Assembly: GCA_033439765.1 (NCBI GenBank)
Contig: JAULSN010000007.1
Coordinates: 2,108,001 to 2,172,000 of the forward strand
Length of the DNA: 64,000 nt
Reading direction: 5' to 3'
From: Lasiosphaeria ovina
Lineage: Eukaryota; Ascomycota; Sordariomycetes; Sordariales; Lasiosphaeriaceae
Part shown: positions 33,119 through 45,148 of the stretch, in pieces
Position numbering within the stretch: the first letter of the stretch is position 1
Layout: every line of letters begins with the position of its first letter
Notes under the pieces: model-generated
What the model was told of the DNA's origin: nothing
Databases searched by the model: none
The model's input: only the letters and a program-made list of their open reading frames with translations
Program-made: the position numbers and the translations under genes

Positions 33119-34387
33119 ATGAGCAACATTCCCGACAGTCCTCCGCCGGCATTTTCAGCGGTGGTGGGGGAGCAGTATGACGCGGGGTTTCTCTCTGCAG
33201 CAGAAGGCGGGGTCGGCCCCTCTGGCTCTGCCTACGGCACGGGGGCAGGCAGCAGCGCGACATCAATAGCGTCGGCCTCGGCGGCGCGGAAGTGGGACGA
33301 CCCGCCCGAGGAGGAGCCCGAAGAGCACCACAAGCAACTCCCTCAGCCCGAGCTCGAGAATTTCACCACCATGGTCTTCGTGGGCGGGCAGGGCATGCCC
33401 TCGATTCCGGGCCGCGAGGTGCAGCAGCTGTCGTTTACGCCCTCGGGGAACCACATAGTCGCCAGGATATCGATAGACTCCAACTTCATCAGCACGTCGA
33501 CTGATGGGTACTGCACCCTCCAAATATGGCAGCTTCCGAGCACCAAGAAGTTGCAGATCCCGACGGCGACCCATAGGGAGATTCGCGTCAATGGCAACTT
33601 CGCCGCCACGACGCGCTATGGCCACGCCGACCATACCGTGTTCGACGTCGTAGTCGTCGGCAGCCGCCACGTGGACATCGAAAGGGGCTTCAAGGGGACG
33701 CTGGTCGAGCTGTTCGACCTGACGCGCGAGAAGCGGCGGCAGAAGGCGCACGCGCCGCTGCAGGCGCCGTTCGCCTTCAACCCGGATGGGTCGCTGCTTG
33801 CGTCGGTGTCGTCGCGCGAGTCGAGCCGCATCATCATCTCCAACGTGGCAGGGGACTCGGTGCAAATGTCGCGACTCATGCCGTACCACCTGGCCGAGGT
33901 GACGCAGCTGCGCTTCACGCCCGACGGCAAGGCCGTCGTCAGTGCCGCACGCGACGGGAGTCTGCGGTTGACGAGCGTCGTGTCGGGCCGCACCATTCTC
34001 AAGTCCGAACTGCCTGTTGAGCATCTCCGGTACGACGCGAGCCTGATGGAGGTGAAGTCTGGCGGCGAGTTCGCGGCCACGGTCTGGGGCCGAGAGGTTG
34101 TCATGTGGGACCTCAAGAGCGGACAGCTAACAACGTATGGCCTAGACCAAGTGCGGCAAGGCATGCCCGAGGGCTGGCCGCTGGCCATTTCACCCGACTG
34201 TTGTTATTTGGTCTGCCGGACCGAGGACGGATTTGACGTGTCCGACGTTACCACCGGGCGGTTTCGCGGCGGGCACTCTACTGGCGGATCACCGGTCACA
34301 GCGGCCGGTTTCTCTCATGACTCCAAGTGGCTTGCCATAGGATTTTTCAATGGCCAGACGCGCTTGTTTAATATTGTCACGGTTTGA
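33119..34387 (+). CDS. WD40-repeat-like beta-propeller protein
   Basis: A single exon encodes 422 aa from ATG 33119 (MSNIPDSPPPAFSAVV); the frame is open upstream but has no ATG. After a low-complexity N-terminus with an acidic EEEPEEHH patch, blades can be followed by strand pairs such as QQLSFTPSGNHIVARIS, YCTLQIWQLPS, FAFNPDGSLLASVSS, LRFTPDGKAVVSAARDGSLR, AATVWGREVVMWDLKSG and AGFSHDSKWLAIGFFNGQTR. These have the hydrophobic/GH-WD spacing of degenerate WD40 repeats. No specific family is recognised; such proteins act as scaffolds. No introns or trafficking signals are seen. Confidence 0.8.
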   Translation: MSNIPDSPPPAFSAVVGEQYDAGFLSAAEGGVGPSGSAYGTGAGSSATSIASASAARKWDDPPEEEPEEHHKQLPQPELENFTTMVFVGGQGMPSIPGREVQQLSFTPSGNHIVARISIDSNFISTSTDGYCTLQIWQLPSTKKLQIPTATHREIRVNGNFAATTRYGHADHTVFDVVVVGSRHVDIERGFKGTLVELFDLTREKRRQKAHAPLQAPFAFNPDGSLLASVSSRESSRIIISNVAGDSVQMSRLMPYHLAEVTQLRFTPDGKAVVSAARDGSLRLTSVVSGRTILKSELPVEHLRYDASLMEVKSGGEFAATVWGREVVMWDLKSGQLTTYGLDQVRQGMPEGWPLAISPDCCYLVCRTEDGFDVSDVTTGRFRGGHSTGGSPVTAAGFSHDSKWLAIGFFNGQTRLFNIVTV

Positions 34388-34737
34388 GACAGGGCCTGGT
34401 GGCTATGGGCTGAAAAAGGAATGCTGAATTTTTTTTAAATGATACCTGACTGAGAAGAACCTCCCGAAAGTAATGAAATGGAACGGATTTGGCTTCATCT
34501 GTATTCATATCATATGAAATTGGAAACCGTACCTAAACCCACTCTGCGCAATGACTGTGAATGAATCGAGCGGATCAAGACACTGACACTCGTTCCATCT
34601 GCTGTTGTGAGAACTTGGATCGGATGATGCGCTGAACCATGCCGTCTGTAAAGATCGTAGGGAAGAAATGATTAAATCATTTTAAAGGCACTAGATGATT
34701 ATCACCCGCTTATTCGGAAGGCGTTGTGATTGAAATG
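34388..34737. other. Spacer between convergent genes
   Basis: 350 bp, AT-richer, forming the joint 3' flank of the WD40-like gene and the dioxygenase gene. No feature is seen. Confidence 0.5.
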
Positions 34738-36577
34738 TTAAACCAAGTCAACTGTCATGTTGTCAGGCGTTGAGCTGGCCTTTTCGATGCTTGGACTCGA
34801 CAATAAGACACCGTCTGGGATGGGCTGAGGATATTCGAGGCCCGGCATGCCCGCTCGTAGTAGCTGGGAATTGATTTCGTCAATGTGATCGAGGAAATGG
34901 CTCTGAAGGTTGTCCCAGAGCTTCGGGCGTTCCGCTACCATCGTGATCGGTGTTAGTCAAAGAGAAACCGACCAGGCAAAAAATAATCAGGCACTCACGT
35001 CGAATATCGGGGTGTTTTCCTGTGGCCCATTGTGTGAGCGCAACATGAGACGATATGTGGAACATGAATGCTGTGCATAATAAACTGAATTAGCGCCCTG
35101 AAATCCGTAATCGGAGCTTTGCACCAGAATACCGCCCGCCACATACCGAGATAATCGCGCGACACTTTTACCGGTGCTTGGGTTGCCTCGGTGGCACGCA
35201 TGTGGGCCTCATATGTCTCGCCATGGGGCATGTAGCTTTGTTCAAAGGACAAGCCGCCAGCCTCGAGCGGTCTAACGCTGCCGGGATATTCGCCCTCAAT
35301 GATGCCGCATATCTCGGTCGCCATGGTACGATGGTAATAGGGGATGCGCAACGTATCTTGAGCAACGACCCATTTTTCGCCGAAGATGCAAAAGTCCACC
35401 AGGCTTACGCCAGGCCACTTGCTCAGTGCTCTGAGGACGCAAAACGCGGTAGGGTCCAGCTGATCCGTGTTCGCCGTCAGATGACTGAACCGCGACAGCT
35501 CGTACCGGAAGGGCGCGTATTTCCCATGCCAGGCCACCACATCGAATGGCGTGTGCGGCTGCGAGTAAGAGAAGAGCCGGCCCGAGAGCTTGACTGTAAT
35601 CTCCCAAGGGGCCAGGGGCGAGAGATTGGCCGCTTCAGCATCAAAGGCAGCGACGGGGTATTCAAAGTCACGGACATGGGCAAGGCCGTTGGCGCCTAGC
35701 ACACCAAGGTCCGGCAACTCGTAGTGGCTGCCAAATACTTCTAGCGCATACCCGGTTGCCGGTCTGTTGAGGTCTGGCTCTTTGAGGTCGTTGCTGTTAT
35801 CAAGCCCCGTGACATCAGGCGCGATGATACTGACTGAGAAGCGTATCCCCGCCGGTATGACAGCAACAACGCCTGGCTTGACGCAGAGGTTGCCAAGCTC
35901 TGTCTTGATGTCCAATGAACCACATTGTGGCACAAGCAAGAGGTCGCCGTCGTTGTCGACAAAGGCCTCTCTGTGCATATCGGCATTGAAGGCGTACTGA
36001 TGGACGGCGAGACCTTCTTTGAGTGTCGCATCGCCGTGCCCTCCGACGGTATTCAATCCTTGTACGAAGGTGATATTTTTCTTGCCCTCCGGTACTGTGA
36101 CGGGTCCCCACGTGTGCGCGAGTGGCGTGAAGGCCACGTTTGGATTGGTAGCAAGAAAGCATGCTTCAATCTGCGTAGGCAAGATATTTGTAAGTCGTCT
36201 GGGGGTCATTTTAAGCTCAAGATGGGGCTGCTCACTGGGAACAAGCGTTTGACTTGCTTCAGGGGTGAGTGAGCGGCGGCTGGGCGCTGCCTGTACATCC
36301 AACTATCACCTGCTGTGAGCATGGCCATGGCCTCCTCGGTGAAATATGAAACTTACACGTTTGAAACGCTCTCTCGCGAAGATATGAACGAAGTACCATT
36401 CAGGTGCTCGGCGTAGAGACCATAGCGGCTCTTTTGGGGTAGGTTAGTTCCATTCCGAGGAAGGGCTCCGGGAATGGCCTCGGTAACATGGTGATTGCCA
36501 AAACCAGCCTGGTACTTGTATGGGTCGGCTTCTGGCTCTGGCTCACCAAACCCCTCGTAAGGTTCTTTGACAAGCAT
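34738..36577 (-). CDS. Homogentisate 1,2-dioxygenase family protein (divergent paralogue)
   Basis: Five exons, complement(join(34738..34934, 34999..35070, 35147..36170, 36236..36302, 36357..36577)), give 526 aa. The introns are 64, 76, 65 and 54 nt, all in frame. Key family sites are present: YQAGFGNHH near the start, [42 protein letters not shown] (active-site H311), YYHRTMATE (H376 and E382, iron ligands) and MPHGE (H412, iron ligand). The C-terminus has [18 protein letters not shown]. The true enzyme opens the ring of homogentisate to maleylacetoacetate in Phe/Tyr breakdown. Here the usual ring-binding loop (canonical YYHRN.MSEFMG) is altered and the tail is diverged, so the substrate may differ. 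No fumarylacetoacetase or isomerase gene lies nearby. The start ATG 36577 gives [10 protein letters not shown]. Confidence 0.88.
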
Positions 36578-39500
36578 CGTGTGGAAAGGGATTGTGACTT
36601 TGCAAAGTGCGAAGTCCAAGAGACATCAACCCGTGAAGGTGAAGAATGACTTGAATGAATCCGCAAGATCGAGGCTATTGTTGGAACAGGACAAGGCGTT
36701 GAATTAGAGAGTAAACTAGAACAGCCGTGTATAGGACGGGCATGGCGTCCCGGGGACTAAATACGTGAGGTAGGCTGGTATAGAACGAGAGGCCTTTACA
36801 GCTGGCCTCTTGTAGCAAACCAGCCGTGCGAAGCTGCTATGAGGGACAAACAATTCTGTGGGTGCGATGTGTTTGGAAGGAGGGACTGGATTGCTCAGGA
36901 TCATGGGGCGTCGTGGCTCGGACAGGTGCCAAGGAATTAGACCCGAGCTTGAGGATTAAAAATCAAATGGTGATACTGTGTTTGCGCAGCTGCATGGTAT
37001 CAATGTACAAGGGCCTTGGGTTGGCGAGTCGGCGAGCCACGCACGGAAAGGGAAGTCATATTGGGATTGGTTAGCCACTTACACGTCGTGTAAGGGAAGT
37101 TGGGAACCCCTAGGCGAGGAATCAGGGAACCGTAGCTGCGCGGATATTGCTTGGTCTGAAAAGGGGTACATACAAAGGGTAGATAAGCAAAGGGAAGGAA
37201 GCCGCCATGCGGTCGCTCGTGTGCGGCCTGCAGTGAGCTAGGTAGTCGGTCGCGCAAGACGCGGCCCGCATCCATTATTGTCCACTGCTGCCACCCGTAG
37301 AGTTGAGCAGTACACCTTGTGGTGAAACAAGAGGAGCGGAAATGCCATGGATGTCAGTGGCAGACGGGGGTCGGGGGCCGGGAGATTCGGCCTGCTAGCT
37401 CGAGGGAATTAGGACGAGGGAAGGGGAAAGGAGGGTAGTGTACAAACGGACTCTATGTTCCGTACCCTCTCCCGAGTCCACGCATCACAAACAAGGCTCG
37501 AGTCCACCGGAGTTCGGCCACTGTGGCCAATCGGCGAGGTATTCCCCAGACACTAGGATTCAGGAAGGCGGGCAGCTGGCGACAGACGTATGCAAGTCAG
37601 TTGGAGTACCAGCGAGCTGGGTCCGGCCGAACACAGACACGCCATGGGCATGGGCATGAGCATGGGCATGGATTGTGGCTCTTTGCGACTCCGGGCGGCC
37701 GACTCAAGCAGGTCGTATTGTGTTCCAGCCTGGCCTTGGCACTTCCGACGACCCTTGCTCTTCTCCGACCTGCAGCAACCACACACACTCGGCTGTGCTG
37801 TGCTGCTGGCCCCTCAGTAACAGTTGGAATTTCGAGGCGGGGTTGCGTTACGCTGCGTTGTGTGATGCGTCTCGAGTGTTGCGTGTTGCGTGCGGGCTGG
37901 TACCGGAGAAGAGAGAGCCGGGGCGGGGGCGGGTGGAGGGGGGAAAGTCGGTTGGATCGGGTGGCGCTGTCGGGAATCCCGAGATATCGGGCTGAATGGA
38001 AGCAAAAGTAAAAAAAAAAAAGGCAAACACGCCCAAGGCATCGAATACCTGGGATGGTGCAACGGCTTATCGCATCCATGGTGGGGGCAAGCCGACAGGC
38101 CTGGGCGACTGCTCCTTCGAGTTCTGCTGTGGACTGCTGTTGGCTCCTTCCTCTGCCGCCGGCTGTTAGGATCGTGTGCCCATCGGCCGCCCTGCTCCTT
38201 TCTTAGGTGCACAACGTCTCGTTGCCCGCACGCATGCATAGACGAGTGCCGGCAGGCAACGGTTTGCCTTCGTTTCTTGTGGGGAAGGGACGGTACATAT
38301 GTACATGCAAGCACACACACGCAGGTGCCTTCCCAGCTTGACTCCAGTCGGTTCCCTCAAACCTGTTGTGCCTTCGTGCCTTCGTGCCTTCGTGCCTACC
38401 TTCCTGCTGCCCGCAGCCCAGCACCTCGCCAATGGCTCCTCCCTCGGGGATACCGTGGAGTCTTTCATCTAACTTAAAAAGCTTGGTTGACTCATCCTAG
38501 ACTCCTAACAAGCGTCTTGGGACCTCCTACGTGTCATGGAAAACAAACACCTCAACCAGGGAAGACTCGGGGCTGGCTGCATTCCCGAACCCCGTGCGGG
38601 TCGACGGTCCATTGGATTGACGGCCTCCTTGTCAGATACCTTGCCTACCTTACCTTGCTCTCAGTACCGACCTACCTAGGCAACCTCAGCTAACAGAACC
38701 TGGCATGCACATGTACAGTACAGTCCATGGATGCATCATGGTGCAGCAGTGCAGTGCGTTAGCTGTTGACGCGACGACGCGGCCCGACCACAATCACCGC
38801 CCATGGCCTGATGCGCTTCTGCCGTTCTACCTACGGATACCCTGGACTGTCTTCCATTCATGCCTGACGGCCCCTCACGGTTCCTTACGGTTCCTGCCGG
38901 CAGGCTAGCTGGGTCTACATGGCCCGCCGACGTTGACGCTGATCAACCATGCTTGCCGCTTCGTCAACCTGTCGGGGGAGGGGGGGAGAGGGGAATCGGT
39001 ATTGCCTCCCGCCATACAGCGTACCGACCTCTTTGGCCCGACATCCTCTACGCTACCGATATGCGTATGCAGCCCGCCGACACGACACCCAGGTCGAATA
39101 GGCAGCCTTGCCCAGATACGAGCAAGATAGCCGAAGAAGAGAGCAAACAAAGACCAGGGGATAGCTCCCATCGACAACGCTACCTACCTCGAGACCAGTG
39201 CCAGGCAGTCCGATCCTGACATGCATGGCGCCGGGTGGATTCTAGTCTGATGCATTTGTAGGAAGGGTCAACAGGTTCATCGCGTGAGAGAATCCCTGAC
39301 TGGCATTCGATCCAGAAAACGCGAGCAGTAAGAACCTAGCAGGCACCTGCCTAACAGCAGCTTGAAAGTCGAACTTTTTACCAGGCCTGGCACCTCGTGC
39401 AACACAAAACCCCGTCTGCCAGTAACAATGCCGCTGCTGTACTCGTCTAAGTGCATCATGAAACAGGTAGTCATTCTTTGACGGTTGATGAACAGCTTGT

Positions 39501-40144
39501 GTGAGCTTGTGGTGCACAACAGCGCTCCCTTCCTTGTTCTTTCGTTCTTCCTCAGAGCTTTTGGGATCTGCGGCAGTCAACCATTCGAACGCACGGCTGA
39601 GCCCCTTTGCATACTAGCCCAAATCCCCGTCATCGATGGAAGACTTTACGACATGGAGACTTGTAGACAAGAGCCAGACCAAACCACAGGGCCGGAGGTA
39701 CAGGCGGCTTAGCCCTGATGCACGTGGGTCAGACCTACTTGCCACTAATGTCTGCCTGTCTGGGATGTTTTGACGTCCATATTGGCATCAAACATATAAG
39801 CTTGGCATTGCGAGACCGAGGAGCAGGATAAAGAGCGAGACACACCTTACGCAAACAGGGGCCAAGCTTCGATCTTCCAACAGACACATGCTAAGTGGTT
39901 GGCTTCCTGGTATGCCGCCTTCATGAATACGAGTTTGACTCGCACTTGCCCTGCAGGCACTGGCAAAGTTTGGTGCAGTATCTTTGTTGGTTGTCTCCTT
40001 CCTCATATTGATCGGACGTCCACCACGATTCGGCGATTTCCCTGCACCCTCCGGAGTATTGGGCTTGTGTAACCGCCATATCTCTCTCACAAGGTCGTGT
40101 GGGGGTGGGGAGAGTCTAGAGAGCTTTTGGGGGTGTTGTTTAAA

Positions 40145-40165
40145 GGGGGGGGGGGGGTGGGGGGG
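40145..40165 (+). repeat. Poly-G tract (G13 T G7)
   Basis: 20 G with one T interruption; strongly G4-capable and a likely sequencing-length variant site. Confidence 0.9.
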
Positions 40166-40232
40166 TTGACAGTTCGAATTCCCCTTTCTTATTGACCAAA
40201 GCTGGATCCCGAGTAAACCAACCGACTCTTCG

Positions 40233-40288
40233 CCACCAACCAACCAGCCATCCAGCCAACCAACCAGCCATCCAATCAACCAACCACC
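40233..40288. repeat. CAACCAGC/CATC imperfect tandem repeats
   Basis: Units of CAACCAAC, CAGCCATC and variants alternate. They are C-rich on this strand and purine-rich (GGTTGGCTGG-like) on the other. Confidence 0.8.
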
Positions 40289-40970
40289 TGCCTCCGGTCA
40301 TGGCTTTGCAGCCTCGCGGCAGGCAGCCCGCACGGTAAGCAAGCCATGCCTGGACAGATTGCGTTGTTGGCTCTTTACCACCTAGACACATACGAAGGCT
40401 ATATTATGGAGAGGAGGAATAATGCGCGGTGCTTGCATACCTAGGTCCTAATCAAGGCAACAATGGAGAAAGACCTAGTTGAACGCGTGGGCTTTTCTTT
40501 ATCACCACCTAGGTAACGTACTAGGTATTGTGTTGCAAATCCAAGAGTAACTGTAGGTACATATAGTATATTGCCGGCCTAACCAGGTACATCAAACCGG
40601 GTCTAGTTGGTTGCATGTGCCGGTCGGTCAATGTCCTCGCGGCCGCCATAAGCCGACCCGACCTGCCTACAACGTGGACAATCCCCAGCTATCGCTATGC
40701 TTCGATACATGGCCCCCCCCAATGCCTTACAGGCGTGTGGAATAGAGACAGCCAGCCATGATGAGGTCAAGATAGCAAGCCAAGAAATATATAATTAGGC
40801 AAGGAAAGTTCCAAGGTAGACACCGTGACTTTCACAGAGTAGGCAGGTAGACGAGCCTTAGTTCCCTTCCCTGCCACCAGTTGAAAGTCTAAACATATCA
40901 TATCATTACCACGTCCGCGTCCAAACCGCCTCCTTATTTTATTTGTATCAGATATTTTATTTCTGTCCAT

Positions 40971-40993
40971 CTCTCTCTCTCTCTCTCTCTCTC
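40971..40993. repeat. (CT)n microsatellite
   Basis: About 11 uninterrupted CT dinucleotides just beyond the 3' end of the golgin gene. Confidence 0.95.
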
Positions 40994-41135
40994 CAAGACA
41001 TGTATGTACAAAAAAGACCACGAAAAAAAAACAAAGGGAAAAGCACCAAAAGGATTGTGTAGGTACGTGTATGTTTGTAGGTATGCATATATGACATGAT
41101 GTGACGTGAGGCGGGCGTTTGACATTTGTAAGAAA

Positions 41136-44100
41136 CTAGCGGTGGGTAATGTGCTGGATGGCGGCCATCCATTTCTGCTCGTCGGCTCTGAAGTGAGAAG
41201 GAGCGCGTTAGTATATATATAGTGATCAGATAGACACTAGTGTACAGAGAAAGGACTCACTTGTCAAACTTGAGCAGCTTCCCTAGCACGGGCACCAGCT
41301 GGGCGCGTAGCTTGTTGTCCTTTTGCTCGAGGAACTGCAGCAAGATGGTCTTGAGGTACATGGCGTCGGGGCTGGTGGAGGCGCCGTTCTGGGCGGCGGC
41401 GGCGGACCTGATGGAGGCCGAGTCGTCAAAGGAGCTGCGGCTCGACATGCTGACGGCCGTGGTGGCGGCGCTCGATAGCGACGGGGTGGCGGCGGACAGG
41501 GCCAGGCGGGCCTGCAGCGTCTTGGTCTCCTTGGAGAGCTTGTCGTAGCGCAGGCGGTAGTCGTCGAGGCCCTTGCGCAGGTCGGCCGTCTTCTTCTCGG
41601 CGTCGCGGGCCTGTTGCTCGGCGGCGTCGAGGGTCTGGCGCAGGTTGGCGACGGTGGCGCGCATGTCAGCGAGGTCGGCGTCGGCCGTGGCCTCGCGGGC
41701 CTCGAGCTCGTCGCGGCTGCGGCGCCACTCGCGCTCCTTGTGGTCGAGGTCGTCGCGCTCCGTCTGCAGCTGCTTCTGCTCGCGCTCGAGGTCGCGGATG
41801 CGCTGGCGCAGGTCCTCGGCCTCGCGGGCGCGGCGGCGGGCGAGCGCGCTGGCCTCGTCCTCGAGCCGGTCGCGCTCCTCGACGGCCGCCTCCATGCGCC
41901 CGCGCATCTCGCGCACCTTGGCCTCGGCCCGCTCGTCGACGTCGGCCAGCAGCCGCCGCATCGTCTCCGTGTCGCGCGTGCGCTCGCTCAGCAGCCGCCG
42001 CGCCTCAGCAAGCTCCTCGTCGAGCGCCTCGCACTGGCCCTGGCTCTCTTTGAGCTGGATGCCGACCTCGGCCGCCTGGTCGCGCATGCTGCCCAGCAGG
42101 CTCTGCGCGCTGGCGTACTGGCCCGCCTTGAGGTCCGCCTCTTCGCGCAGCGCGTCGTGGCCTCGCCGGAGCTGCGCCACTTCGTCTTCCAGCTTCTTGA
42201 CCTGCGGCCGGAGGTGCGACGCCTCCTCCTGCACGCGCTGCAGCTCCCGCGCCGTCTTCTCCTCCTTGGCCGAGAGCTCGATCTTCTCGGCCTCGGACCG
42301 CCGCAGGTCGCGCCCGGCCACGCGCTTCTCGTCCTCGAGCCGCAGCCGCGCGTTGGTCTCGGCCGCCAGCTTATCGTGGAGCCCCTTGACCTCTGCTTCG
42401 CGGTCGGAAGCCAGCCGCTGCGCGCGTGCCAGCTCCGTCTTGAGGTCCTTCTCGCGCTTCTCGAGCCCGCGCAGCTCCGTGTTCTTAACCGCCAGTTCTT
42501 CGCGCGTCGTCTTGAGCGCCGCCGACTCCAGCCGGAGGCTCTTAAGCTCGGGCTGCGCCTTCTGGAGCACCTCGCGCAGGTCTGTGAGGTCCTTGTACCG
42601 GGCCTGCGCCAGCTGCTGCGCTGCCGCAATGTCCGAGTGCAGGGTTGATGACTTTGAATCGAGCTTTTCGAATTCCGCCTTGAGAGAGTTGTACTCGCTC
42701 TCGAGTTTCTTGTTCGTCTCCTTGGCAGCTGACGCCTCGCCCTCGACCTTTTCGAGGTCCGCGATGCGCTTTTCCAGCATCTTCTGCTGGGCCTTGGCTG
42801 CCACCGCCTCTGCTTCGACCTTTTCAAGCTCGGCGATACGCTCCTCCAGCGTCTTCTTCTCGGCCTTGAGTTCCTTCACCTGATCCTTGGTCTCCACGAG
42901 GTCGCCGGAAAGGGTTAAGAAGTTGTCTTGCAGAAACTCGTTGTCCTCGCATGTCTTTTGTGCCTTTGCCAGTTGGCCCGAGAGGGCTTCGATGCGCCGG
43001 TCCTTGCTCGCGAGATCGTCATGAAGGCGCGTCAGCTCCGTCTGCAACTCCCCGCTTACTGAGCCCTCGGCTGGTGAAAGGGGTGGCTGGTCTCCGGCTG
43101 ATACATCGTTCGAAGTGGTATCCAAGGCGGCCGTAGACCCTGTCGCAGCACCGCCCTTCTTCTTCTTCTTGTTCTTCTTCTTGGAGCCGCCACCACCGCC
43201 GCCGATTGTAACTGGAGTAGCCGGAGTAGCCGGAGGCGCGAGAGTTGTATCCGTAAACACATTCGCAAGGGCTGCTGGGGGTAGGGAGTCAATCTTTGTT
43301 CGATAGGTTTCTAACATGGCCTTCATGGCTTGCTTGGTGCTCTGATCCTTTTTCAGCAAGTCAAGCTCGGCTGCCAACTTGTTGCACTTTGCCTCCAGGT
43401 CCGCCTTCGCCTTCTCCAGCTTCCACTTCTCCTCGCTCTCCGCCAAGTTCTCGGGCTTGAACAAGTTGACGGCGTTTGTAAGCATGGCCGACTTTGCTTC
43501 CAAAGCTGCGGCCGCGTCATTCTTTTCTCTTTCTAGCCGGGCTTCAGCCTCGCTCAAAGCTGTGGCCGCGTCCTTCTTCTCCTTTTCTAGCCGGGACTCG
43601 GCCTCACTCAGAGCATCGGCCGCACTCTTCTTCTCCAATTCGAGCTGTGACTCGACCTCTTTCAACCGGGATTGCGACTTTTCAAGACGGTCGGTTAGCG
43701 AAGCAATCTCGGCCTTCCTGGCCTCGAGCTGAGTCTCGACCGAGTCCTTGACCGCGACGACGTCTCTCGATTCGCTCAGCTCTCGGGCCGTCGACTCGAG
43801 GCTCTCGACAAGGCTGGCGCTGTTTTCCTTTGCCAGCAGCAGCTCTTCTCTCAGGTTCTGGATCTCGGTGTGCAGCTTTTGAATCTCGCCCGACTGCTTG
43901 TCGACTTCGGCCTGCAGCTGCGGGATCTCGGTATCGTATGAAAAGAAGTCGGAGCCGCCCTCGGCTTCAGAGCCCTCTTCGGCCTTAGGCTTGGGTGAGA
44001 AGACGGACATGACGCGCGCCACTGGGGACTTGCTTGCCGATGGCGCCCGCGAATGTTGGGCTTCAGTCGCGGCACTTTGTTCCGCCGTTGTCGTTTCTTC

Positions 44101-45148
44101 AGCCTTGGAAGCAACGTCCTCGGCGGCCGCGGTCCACTTGTCCTTGTCCAGCTTGAGCACGGCAACCTCGTCCCTCAGAGTAGCTAACTCCTTGTCTGCG
44201 TCGTCGGCCTTCTTCCTGTACGAGTCCTTTTCAATTGACACGCGCTTGAGCTCTTCCATGACCATGTCGCTCTTCAGGTTAAGCTGGTTGAGGTATTCGA
44301 CGAAGGCATCCGTGTCCTTGATCGAGGTCAAGGGAGAGTTTTCCTTAAGAGCCTTCTCGAACGGCTCGATGGACGTGGCGCGGCTGTGTGCGATGCGATA
44401 GGAGCGGAGGAGTTCTGTAACTATTAGTCAGAGGGAAAGGGGTGTGGCTGATGGTGGAAGCGAGTGTGAGGGCGCCAACCTGGATAAGTCTTCTCCAGCT
44501 TCTCCAGCTTCCGTAGTTTAGCGCGGACGTCGGGAGAGAGCTCTGCTGAGACGGGGGCTGATGCCGACGTTTGTTTTGCGCCTGGTTTCTCTGCAACTGC
44601 CGTAGCCGGCTCGCCGTTGGCTGCTCCGTCGTTTTGCGAGCCAGTGCTATCTTGGGAGGGAGTGGCAGTGGCAGTGGCCGACTGTGCCGTGTCTTGTGCG
44701 GCGGCGTCCTTGTCAGCCGAAACGGGCGTAGCCACTCGGGCAGGAGTGGGAATCTCGTCGTCGTCGATGACAAAGGCAGCCTCGAAGACGGCAGGGTCGG
44801 GGTTGGAGGATGCCGCATCGGTTGAGCCACTGGCATTGGAGTCTTTGGCCTCGCTGGGCTTGCGCGGCCGTGGCTTCCGGGCTGGGGACTGTGTTCCGGC
44901 GCCGCTCGAGGATCGTGCACGCGACGTCGAGCCGGAGCGGCGCGTCGAGTCGGGCGCGGGCTTGGGGGTATTCTCGACATTGGCCTTGTGTCGAGCCTGC
45001 TCCTCGGCAATGGTGCGGTCAATCGTGTTCCGGAGTCGCTGCATTGTGGTCGTCGAGGTTAGCTGCCTTAGTCAAGAAGGCAAGAGGAGCGCTGCGACAG
45101 CAATTGAAGTCGACGTTTTGACAGGAATTGTCTGCCTACCTGGAACAT
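41136..45148 (-). CDS. IMH1: GRIP-domain golgin (Imh1-like)
   Basis: Four exons, complement(join(41136..41187, 41261..44414, 44480..45038, 45140..45148)), give 1257 aa. The 9-nt first exon encodes MFQ and splices across 101 nt to RLRNTIDRTIAEEQAR, restoring a conserved golgin N-terminus. The alternative is to start at ATG 45044 (MQRLR). Residues 10-190 are low-complexity. A long coiled coil with heptad-like Leu/Glu/Lys/Arg runs follows, broken by a Gly/Lys-rich patch. At the end, YLKTILLQFLEQKDNKLRAQ and VLGKLLKFDK, completed by the 52-nt last exon ADEQKWMAAIQHITHR, form the GRIP domain. GRIP binds Arl1-GTP at the trans-Golgi, where golgins tether vesicles. Without the last exon the frame would stop just inside the intron at KFDK, truncating GRIP. 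The gene diverges from the Lunapark gene. Confidence 0.92.

Larger units (their letters stand above)
36578..41135. other. 4.6 kb gene-poor, repeat-rich spacer
   Basis: No gene is supported; frames reach about 195 codons but are low-complexity and mutually overlapping. It holds the dioxygenase promoter on the left and the golgin 3' flank on the right. It is dense in short tandem repeats: CATGGG units at about 37643-37671, CCTTCGTG units at 38371-38396, G13-T-G7 at 40145-40165, CAACCAGC-type units at 40233-40288 and (CT)n. Motifs of the CCTACCTA/CCTAGGTA type recur (for example near 38646-38682, 39181, 40440 and 40508). Confidence 0.55.

Noticed and set aside
41573..42883. 436-codon plus-strand Ser/Arg/Ala-rich frame and a 344-codon Leu-rich one
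   Set aside because: Antisense shadows of the golgin coiled-coil codons (GAG, CTC, GCG) on the opposite strand.
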